From Gemmatimonadota bacterium (GTDB lineage: Bacteria; Gemmatimonadota; Gemmatimonadetes; Longimicrobiales; Longimicrobiaceae), in contig JAFAYN010000422.1 in assembly GCA_019240375.1 (NCBI GenBank), forward strand, positions 1 to 6,415: a stretch of DNA of 6,415 nt, in the 5' to 3' direction. Position numbers and translations under genes: made by a program. The notes under the pieces were generated by a model. That model made no database searches. It saw only the letters and a program-made list of their open reading frames with translations, and was not told the DNA's origin. Shown piece by piece: positions 1 to 4,830 of the stretch (positions within the stretch are counted from its first letter, which is position 1; each line of letters opens with the position of its first letter).

Positions 1-1204
1 GCGCACCGTCGTCGCCCCGGTCCTGGGGATGCTCCGGGCCGGGCGGTACACCGTCACCTGGCGGATGGCCGGGGCGGACGGGCATCCCACGCACGGTCAC
101 TTCGCCTTCTCCATCCTCCCAGGTGCGCGCGGGCTCGCCGCGCCACCCGCACCTGCCGCGACCCTGGCACCTCCGCCCGACTCCGCGCACCCCGGCGAGG
201 CCGCGGGCGGGGTCCCCGCGCCCGGCCGCGACTCCGTCCGGGCCGTGCACCTCGGCCCGGCCGCGGACGACACCACCTTCGGGGCCGAATCGCCCGCGTA
301 CGTGGCGCTGCGCTGGGCGCAGTTCCTGGCGCTGCTGGCCGTAATCGGCGCGGCGGCCTTCGCGCTGCTCGTGCTGGGGCCGCTGGAGCGGAGCGGGCGG
401 TCGGTCCTCCCCGCGCTGAGTTCTGCGCGCGGGGGCGCGGCGCGGCTGGGATTCGCGGCGGCCGTGGTGCTGGTGCCGGTCGCGCTGCTGCGGCTGTACG
501 CGCAGTCGTACGCCGTGCACGGCGCTGCCGGGGCGCTGAGCGGCGCGCGGATCGGGGGGATGCTCGCCGGGACCACCTGGGGGTGGGGGTGGCTCCTCCA
601 GGCGGGGGCGACGCTGCTCGCGCTGGCGGGGTTCGGCGCCGCGCGGCGGGTACGGGGCGCGGGGTGGACCGTCGCGGCGCTCGCGGTGGGGCTCCTGGCC
701 CTCACCCCGGCGCTCTCCGGGCACGCCGCCGCGGCGCCCCGCTTCGCCGGGCTCGCCGTCACGGCGGACGCGGCGCACGTGCTGGGGGCGGGCGGGTGGC
801 TGGGGAGCCTCCTCCTGCTGGTGGCGGTGGGGATCCCGGCGGCGCTGCGGCTGGAGGCGGGGGAGCGGGGGCGGGCCGTGGCGGAGCTGGTCGGCGCCTT
901 TTCCCCCGCGGCACTCGCCTGCGCGGGGACGGCGGCGATCACCGGGGTGCTCGCCTCGTGGCTGCACTTGGAGCGCTTCGCCGACCTGTGGCAGACGGGG
1001 TACGGGCGGACGCTGCTGCTGAAGCTGGCGGTGCTGGCGGTGGCGGCGGGGATCGGGGCCTACCACTGGCTCCGGGTGCGCCCCGCGCTGGGGGATGAGG
1101 CGGCGGCGGGGCGGATGCGCCGCTCCTCGGTGGTGGAGCTGGTGGTGGGGGCGGCAGCCCTGCTGGTCACCGCCGTCCTGGTCGCCACCTCCCCGCCGGG
1201 GTGA
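1..1204 (+). CDS. CopC-CopD fusion copper resistance/import membrane protein, 5'-truncated by the window edge
   Basis: The reading frame is open from base 2, so the gene starts outside the window and the ATG at 29 is internal. The first visible residues are the end of a CopC domain: the YTVTWR strand, then ADGHPTHGHF. The Asp (77-79) and His (83-85) of DGH match known Cu(II) ligands of CopC; the N-terminal His ligand is off-window. Counting from the ATG at 29, residues 31-88 form a Pro/Ala-rich linker. A CopD domain follows with about eight membrane helices (near 91-117, 139-157, 184-205, 212-230, 248-272, 292-313, 327-348, 369-387). It has the usual GHA, AAHVLGAGGWLG and GYGRTLLLKL motifs and an RPAL segment. 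CopD-type proteins are inner-membrane proteins thought to move copper into the cytoplasm, and fusion to CopC occurs in YcnJ-like proteins. It ends at TGA, 22 bp from the convergent phosphatase gene. Family assignment is firm; transport direction and metal are family knowledge. Confidence 0.9.
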   Translation, partial: RTVVAPVLGMLRAGRYTVTWRMAGADGHPTHGHFAFSILPGARGLAAPPAPAATLAPPPDSAHPGEAAGGVPAPGRDSVRAVHLGPAADDTTFGAESPAYVALRWAQFLALLAVIGAAAFALLVLGPLERSGRSVLPALSSARGGAARLGFAAAVVLVPVALLRLYAQSYAVHGAAGALSGARIGGMLAGTTWGWGWLLQAGATLLALAGFGAARRVRGAGWTVAALAVGLLALTPALSGHAAAAPRFAGLAVTADAAHVLGAGGWLGSLLLLVAVGIPAALRLEAGERGRAVAELVGAFSPAALACAGTAAITGVLASWLHLERFADLWQTGYGRTLLLKLAVLAVAAGIGAYHWLRVRPALGDEAAAGRMRRSSVVELVVGAAALLVTAVLVATSPPG

Positions 1205-1226
1205 GGGCGGGGAGGGCCGTCCGGGC

Positions 1227-2051
1227 TCAGTGCGAGGGGAGCGACCAGTAGATCAGCGCCCCGCCGTTCCCCGCGGGGGCCATGCCCGCGCCCAGGAACA
1301 CCCGATCCAGGAAGTTGTCGGGGTGCGCGTGGTTGTACTGCACCACCTTCCACCCGGTGAAGGTCCCCAGCGCCGCCCCGCCCAGCACGTCGCTCGCCCA
1401 GTGCTTGTTGTTGTACATCCGCGACACCCCCACCAGCGAGGCCGCGGTGTACAGGACGATCCCCGCCGGGAGCTTCAGGTTCGGGTGCCAGCGCCCCACC
1501 TCGGCCGTGAACGCGGAGGCGGCGGCGAACGCCGACGAGGTGTGCCCGGAAGGGAAGGACTGGAAGCTGTCGTTCCCGAAGCCGCGCCCCAGCTTGAAGT
1601 CGTGCGGGTCGTGCACGTCCACCAGCGGGCGGGCGCGGCCGGCCAGGTCCTTGACTCCCACCGTCAACATGTCGGTCAGGAAGATCGCCTCGGTGGTGTG
1701 CAGCCCCGCCTCGGCCATCGGCCGGTTGCCGGTCACCTTCCCGACCGCGTAAAGCCCCCCGCTGACGATGTAGTCGACGGGGTTCCCCAGCGTCTGCACC
1801 CCGTTGGCGGAGTGGCGGAAGAAACGGTTGGCCTGCACGGTGGAGTCCTGCAGGTGCTCCGCCAGCGTCCGGTCCAGCGGCGTCATGGCGAGGGTGCCGA
1901 GCACGAACCCGCCTGCGTACAGCGCGTCGGTGCGGGTGAAGAAGCGCGGGTTCTTGTGCACCGTGTCCGGGGCCGCGCCCTGGACCTGGGCGGAGAGCGG
2001 GGCCGTGCCGCCCAGCAGGGCGGCGCAGAGCAGGACGAGCAGCGTGCGCAT
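1227..2051 (-). CDS. Secreted PAP2-superfamily phosphatase
   Basis: This encodes 274 residues with a signal peptide (Met-Arg, a Leu/Ala-rich core, then a probable cut after A-x-A-like APLSA near residue 21). All three PAP2 motifs are intact: K134-x6-R141-P142, P167-S-G-H170, and S210-R-x5-H217-x3-D221. The two His and Asp form the vanadium-haloperoxidase-like active site that hydrolyses phosphate monoesters or diphosphates, typically of lipids such as phosphatidate or undecaprenyl diphosphate. The substrate cannot be read from sequence. Hydrophobic stretches (about 43-57, 92-105, 196-210, 222-232) suggest membrane association facing the periplasm. The frame is open up to an ATG at 2189, but that extension crosses the intrinsic terminator of the upstream cassette and would bury the signal peptide, so the ATG at 2051 is chosen. 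Its ribosome site is weak (AGGCGAAG about 7-14 nt upstream). It probably has its own promoter, as transcription from upstream should stop at about 2144. No link to copper is evident. Confidence 0.92.
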   Translation of the reverse strand: MRTLLVLLCAALLGGTAPLSAQVQGAAPDTVHKNPRFFTRTDALYAGGFVLGTLAMTPLDRTLAEHLQDSTVQANRFFRHSANGVQTLGNPVDYIVSGGLYAVGKVTGNRPMAEAGLHTTEAIFLTDMLTVGVKDLAGRARPLVDVHDPHDFKLGRGFGNDSFQSFPSGHTSSAFAAASAFTAEVGRWHPNLKLPAGIVLYTAASLVGVSRMYNNKHWASDVLGGAALGTFTGWKVVQYNHAHPDNFLDRVFLGAGMAPAGNGGALIYWSLPSH

Positions 2052-2087
2052 ACGGGTCTTCGCCTGGAAGTACGGAGCGAGTGGTGA

Positions 2088-2100
2088 CCGGTCGAACCGG
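2088..2100. repeat. 13-nt perfect dyad upstream of the phosphatase gene
   Basis: CCGGT (2088-2092), a CGA centre and ACCGG (2096-2100) form a short perfect inverted repeat 37-49 nt upstream of the phosphatase start. It lies in the only stretch (2052-2143) where a promoter for that gene could sit. It could be an operator, but short GC-rich dyads arise often by chance in such DNA, and no convincing -10/-35 pair accompanies it. Confidence 0.2.
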
Positions 2101-2143
2101 GAAGAGCGGCAGAGATGCAGCGCCCGTGCCGCGTTCCGGGCGC

Positions 2144-2181
2144 CGAAAAGAAGAGGGGGGCCGGCGACGCTCGCCGGCCCC
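2144..2181 (-). terminator. Intrinsic terminator of the MNT-HEPN cassette
   Basis: Read on the minus strand, a perfect 11-bp stem (2181-2171 pairing with 2167-2157, arms GGGGCCGGCGA and TCGCCGGCCCC) with a 3-nt loop is followed by two more Cs and a pyrimidine tract, CTCTTCTTTTC, ending near 2144. It lies 54 nt past the HEPN-like stop codon. The plus strand has no T-tract after the hairpin, so it acts one way. It closes the cassette transcript and separates it from the phosphatase gene. Confidence 0.75.
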
Positions 2182-2234
2182 TCCTGCATTCCGTGCTGGT
2201 GCCCTTCGAGTCGCTGTGGTGCCTCGCAGCCCGC

Positions 2235-2651
2235 TCAACCGGAGAGCGTATGCTCCACCCAGTCACTGAAGCGTTCCAGCTGTTTCAGCAGCTCTGCCGA
2301 GGTTTCCTTGCGACTCCGTCGCACGCCGTAGGAGGACGGATCCTTCTGGCTGATGATCGCGCTCAGGCGTTTGAGCTGCGCCGGATCTGCACGGAGACCG
2401 AGGGCCCGCTCGACCGCCGAGCTCACGGTCTTGTGATCCTGCTGATTGAAGAATCCTCCATACTTCCCCGTGAGTGCGTCGGCATAGGCGATCGCTGCAT
2501 TGACGATCAGCGTGATTACGCCATTGGCGTTTTCGTCGTCGTCCCGAAGATCGTTGAGCTCTTCCGCGTCTCGCTTGAAGTCGCGCGCATTGCGCAGTCT
2601 CCCTTCCCAGTCTCCGGGATCCGCAGGCTTCGAAGGCCCCTGTCTAGCCAT
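2235..2651 (-). CDS. HEPN-like protein, probable partner (toxin or target) of the upstream nucleotidyltransferase
   Basis: This is a 138-residue, mostly helical, soluble protein. Recognisable HEPN-type features are an N-terminal helix rich in charge (residues 15-38), the helix GVITLIVNAAIAYADALTG (44-62), a QQDH motif (70-73), then LKRLSAIISQKDPSSYG (93-109) and a last helix ending LERFSDWVEH (125-134). Such small HEPN proteins are commonly encoded next to MNT-type nucleotidyltransferases. In the studied HepT/MntA pairs the HEPN protein is an RNase toxin silenced by AMPylation from its partner. The ribonuclease signature R-x4-6-H is uncertain here: only R127-x6-H134 fits, at the extreme end of the last helix and with Phe after the Arg. 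The start at 2651 is preferred over ATG 2660 because AGAAGG (2666-2661) then lies 9 nt upstream, whereas it would abut the 2660 ATG. The gene overlaps the upstream gene by 8 nt, implying translational coupling. Local GC is about 57% (2461-2580). The HEPN call rests on pattern recognition, without alignment. Confidence 0.72.
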   Translation of the reverse strand: MARQGPSKPADPGDWEGRLRNARDFKRDAEELNDLRDDDENANGVITLIVNAAIAYADALTGKYGGFFNQQDHKTVSSAVERALGLRADPAQLKRLSAIISQKDPSSYGVRRSRKETSAELLKQLERFSDWVEHTLSG

Positions 2652-3336
2652 GCGGGGCATCCTTCTGCCGGGGTGCGCTGCTGGGCTTCCGCTTCAGGAA
2701 GCCGGCAAGCGCCTCGGGTCGTTTTCCGTGCCAGGGGATTGCGTCCCGGAGGATCTCCTTCCAGAACGGGTCGCCGGTGACGGACAGGCGCTCGATATCC
2801 CTGCTGCTCAGGGGAACAACGGACACCGTGATTTGCTGGTCTCTTTGAAGATCCTCCAGGAGGGCTCTGAAGACGTTCGCATCGCGCTCGGTCGTGTCGT
2901 CGTCCTCGATTACGAGCAGGAGATCGAGATCACTGTCCGGTCGGTCCTCGTGGCGCGCTACGCTCCCGAAGACCCATAAGGCGAGCGGGGGCGGCTCCAT
3001 CTGCCGGGCGGCCGTCCCAACCGCCTGTCGGATGGCCTCCATTCTTTCCTCCTCCGCATGGAAAAGGTCCAACAAACTTCGCCCGATCGGGTGCTTCACG
3101 TCGAGTTGGTAGGAGGCGGCGCGCCCCTGCCCATAGACCTCCAACACGCCGGTCGGAAGCAGACCCTTTACGATGTTCCGTACGGACTGGTCGGTGATGC
3201 CGGTCCGCTGCGCGAGGGCTGTCGTGGTCAACTCTTTCCCATGCAGGGCGAGTTCACGGAGGACTCGCACAGATGCTTCTGTTCCGAGAAGAGTGGATAG
3301 TGGATGGTGGAGAAAGCTCTGGGGCTTCGGACGCAT
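2644..3336 (-). CDS. Winged-helix-fused MNT-type nucleotidyltransferase (probable antitoxin/autoregulator)
   Basis: This encodes 230 residues in two parts. Residues ~12-80 resemble a winged helix-turn-helix: LSTLLGTEASVRVLRELAL, then ELTTTALAQRTGITDQSVRNIV as the helix-turn-helix and a wing around EVYGQGRAASYQLD. Residues ~115-200 are a pol-beta-like minimal nucleotidyltransferase with G124-S125-x10-D136-L-D138 (FGSVAR then SDLDLLLV). In related MNT-HEPN pairs this enzyme transfers AMP to the HEPN toxin; here the DNA-binding domain suggests it also represses its own promoter. The usual third acidic residue on the later strand seems replaced, as that strand reads ITVSVVPLS (169-177). It is the first gene of the cassette and overlaps the HEPN-like gene. 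The ATG at 3336 is the only reasonable start: the upstream frame is open to 3409 but holds no ATG, GTG or TTG. No Shine-Dalgarno precedes it; the leader is C-rich. Domain identity is firm; role and target are inferred. Confidence 0.88.
   Translation of the reverse strand: MRPKPQSFLHHPLSTLLGTEASVRVLRELALHGKELTTTALAQRTGITDQSVRNIVKGLLPTGVLEVYGQGRAASYQLDVKHPIGRSLLDLFHAEEERMEAIRQAVGTAARQMEPPPLALWVFGSVARHEDRPDSDLDLLLVIEDDDTTERDANVFRALLEDLQRDQQITVSVVPLSSRDIERLSVTGDPFWKEILRDAIPWHGKRPEALAGFLKRKPSSAPRQKDAPHG
2661..2666 (-). promoter_or_regulatory. Ribosome binding site that decides the HEPN-like start
   Basis: AGAAGG on the minus strand lies inside the last codons of the nucleotidyltransferase gene. 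It is 9 nt before the ATG at 2651 and directly adjacent to the ATG at 2660. The spacing supports the internal ATG (2651) as the true start. Confidence 0.6.
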
Positions 3337-3365
3337 GGGGGGGCGCGCAACGTGGCATAGGGCAA

Positions 3366-3371
3366 AATATA
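3366..3371 (-). promoter_or_regulatory. Candidate -10 element for the MNT-HEPN operon
   Basis: On the minus strand TATATT (3371-3366) lies 29 nt upstream of the MNT start and matches the sigma-70 -10 consensus at five of six bases. The matching -35 position at 17-nt spacing reads AAAAAT, which is poor. A perfect TTGACA occurs at 3420-3415 but is 43 nt away, too far to pair. Expression may need an activator, or the promoter may be weak. Confidence 0.35.
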
Positions 3372-3380
3372 CTTCGGATA

Positions 3381-3399
3381 TCCCAATTATTTTTTGGGA
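3381..3399. promoter_or_regulatory. Candidate operator: TCCCAA-N7-TTGGGA dyad
   Basis: A perfect 6-bp inverted repeat (3381-3386 and 3394-3399) with a 7-nt AT-only centre covers the place where the -35 of the candidate promoter would lie. It overlaps two further dyads, GGATATCC (3376-3383) and TTGG-N5-CCAA (3394-3406). This is a plausible binding site for the winged-helix domain of the MNT protein, giving autorepression. It is inferred from position and symmetry only. Confidence 0.38.
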
Positions 3400-3489
3400 A
3401 GGCCAAATTTATTTTGTCAATCATGGGAAACGCAAGTAACATCAGTCCATGGTTACACCCGATCGTTCGTTCTGCCCGCTGCTACGGCA

Positions 3490-4815
3490 TCACCGCCCCT
3501 CCCCGCCCAGCGACACCTGCACCCGCACCGCCTCGCCGTCGCGCCAGGCCAGCGAGCGGGCACCGCCGGTGATGGCCAGGTCCGGGAGCGTCCCCGGGCG
3601 CGAGTCCACCACCCGCACCTCGCCGTCGCTCACCCGGCCCAGGTACACCTTCTTCGCCTGCTCGCGGCGGTCGTCCCACGCCACCCAGGCGCCGTCGCCG
3701 TCCGCGACCACCCGCACCTGCGAGGGGGGCACCCACTCGCCCGTGACCAGCGGCACCGGCGCGCCGAAGCTGCGCCCGCCGTCCGTCGACACGGCGTAGA
3801 ATAGCCCCGGGTGCCCCTCCTTCCCGGTGTACCACCCGACGTGCACCCGCCCCGTCCCGTCCACCGCCACCGAGGGCCCGGCCTCCGGGCACCCCGGGAA
3901 GACCCACCCGTCCCGGTGGACCCGGACCGGCGCGGCGAAGCTCCGCCCGCCGTCCGTGGAGCGTGCGACCACCACGTCGCGCACGCTCCCCGGGAACACC
4001 TTGCGCCAGGTCACGTACACCGAGCCGTCCGGCCCCAGCGCCATCGCGGTCCGGCAGCAGGGGCAGGCGTCGCCGTCCACCACCGTGCTCGCGGAAAAGG
4101 TCCGCCCGCCGTCGACCGAGCGCGCCACCCGGATCTCCGAGCCGGGGAGCCCCGCCTCGTCGTGGCCGCCGTGCATGTGCTGCATTCCGGCACCCGTCGC
4201 GGGGGCGGGCGCGGCAGGCCGGGCCGCCGGGGCGCTGCGGGTCCGTGCCGCACGGGCCTGGTCGCGGGCGCGGCCGTCGATCCACGAGACGTACACCGTC
4301 CCGTCCGGGGCGACGGCCAGGTCGTGGAAGGTGTGCGAGGAGGGGAGACCGCCCGCGTCGTCATTCACCGTCCCGGCCGGCCCCCAGGTGCGCCCGCCGT
4401 CCAGGGAGCGGGCGAAGCGCAGGTCGCTCTTGGGGTACATCCGCCCGGGAACCTTCACGCTCTTCTGCCAGAGCACGTACACCTCGCCGCGCGGCCCCAG
4501 CGCCACCTGCGGCGGCGCCTGGTCGTGCGTGGAAGCGTCGCCGGGGAGGGTGTTGACCCGCACCGGCGCCGGGGGCGCGCTCCCGGCCAGCCGCGCCAGG
4601 TACACGTCCGATTCTCCCCTCTGCGTCCCCACCCAGGCCACGTACGCCGCCCCGGTGCGCGGGTCGGCGGCGGTGGTGGGGTTCCCCGCCCCGCTCGCCG
4701 CCAGCGTCCGCGCCGGGCCCAGCCCGTCACCGCGCGACCCGCCGCATCCGCCCGACACCAGGACTCCCGCCGCGAGCAGGGCCGCGGCGGCCCCGCTCCT
4801 CCGCTCGGTCTTCAT
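3490..4815 (-). CDS. BNR/Asp-box repeat lipoprotein with Cys and His/Met motifs (sialidase-like fold, probably metal-related)
   Basis: This encodes 441 residues. A lipoprotein signal peptide ends near V20-S-G-G-C24. The rest is a beta-propeller-type protein with four Asp-boxes of the form S-x-D-G-G-R-x-[WF] at 137-144, 233-240, 286-293 and 343-350, each at a blade turn. Homology pipelines often call such proteins exo-alpha-sialidases, but no sialidase FRIP motif is seen. Notable instead are CPCC (251-254), GCP (308-310) and a low-complexity Ala/Pro/Arg loop (181-210) leading into MQHMHGGH (211-218), the sort of Met/His/Cys chemistry expected for copper. H161 and H164 lie in a blade start. The gene begins 13 nt after the stop of the TonB receptor gene. 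Its AGGAGG (4830-4825) overlaps that stop, with 9-nt spacing to ATG 4815, so the two are co-transcribed and probably coupled. The cellular site is periplasmic, anchored to a membrane. Fold confidence is high; the copper role is inference from motifs and neighbours. Confidence 0.87.
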   Translation of the reverse strand: MKTERRSGAAAALLAAGVLVSGGCGGSRGDGLGPARTLAASGAGNPTTAADPRTGAAYVAWVGTQRGESDVYLARLAGSAPPAPVRVNTLPGDASTHDQAPPQVALGPRGEVYVLWQKSVKVPGRMYPKSDLRFARSLDGGRTWGPAGTVNDDAGGLPSSHTFHDLAVAPDGTVYVSWIDGRARDQARAARTRSAPAARPAAPAPATGAGMQHMHGGHDEAGLPGSEIRVARSVDGGRTFSASTVVDGDACPCCRTAMALGPDGSVYVTWRKVFPGSVRDVVVARSTDGGRSFAAPVRVHRDGWVFPGCPEAGPSVAVDGTGRVHVGWYTGKEGHPGLFYAVSTDGGRSFGAPVPLVTGEWVPPSQVRVVADGDGAWVAWDDRREQAKKVYLGRVSDGEVRVVDSRPGTLPDLAITGGARSLAWRDGEAVRVQVSLGGEGR

Positions 4816-4824
4816 CGCCCGCTC

Positions 4825-4830
4825 CCTCCT
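4825..4830 (-). promoter_or_regulatory. Strong Shine-Dalgarno for the Asp-box lipoprotein, overlapping the receptor stop codon
   Basis: AGGAGG on the minus strand shares its first bases with the TAG stop of the receptor gene (4831-4829) and sits 9 nt before the lipoprotein ATG. This arrangement favours reinitiation by ribosomes that have just finished the receptor. Confidence 0.75.

Larger units (their letters stand above)
3337..3489. other. AT-rich intergenic control region between lipoprotein gene and MNT cassette
   Basis: These 153 bp separate the end of the lipoprotein gene from the MNT start. Positions 3361-3440 contain 28 G/C in 80 (35%), in a window that is mostly 75-80% GC. The region holds overlapping dyads and the only promoter-like sequences seen for the cassette. 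No coding sequence is supported here, and no convincing terminator for the lipoprotein gene was found. Confidence 0.6.

Noticed and set aside
97..942. 281-codon minus-strand frame antisense to CopCD
   Set aside because: Ser/Ala/Pro/Arg-rich with no domain; an artefact of high GC opposite a clear membrane protein gene.
1205..1226. Bidirectional terminator between the convergent CopCD and phosphatase genes
   Set aside because: The 22-bp gap is G-rich but forms no convincing hairpin and has no T-tract on either strand.
1060..2238. 392-codon minus-strand frame overlapping the phosphatase gene
   Set aside because: It is in a different frame from the phosphatase with its intact catalytic motifs, and its composition is Arg/Gly/Ala/Pro-rich frameshift-like sequence.
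3415..3420. Perfect TTGACA (-35-like) on the minus strand
   Set aside because: At 16-19 nt spacing no -10-like hexamer follows (at 17 nt it reads CCAAAA), and the TATATT box is 43 nt away; probably chance in AT-rich DNA.
3254..3442. 62-codon minus-strand frame starting in the AT-rich region
   Set aside because: It overlaps the N-terminus of the nucleotidyltransferase in another frame, shows no domain and no ribosome site was found.
3490..4815. True exo-alpha-sialidase function
   Set aside because: Only Asp-boxes support it; these occur in many propeller proteins. No FRIP motif was seen, and context and Cys/His/Met motifs point elsewhere.
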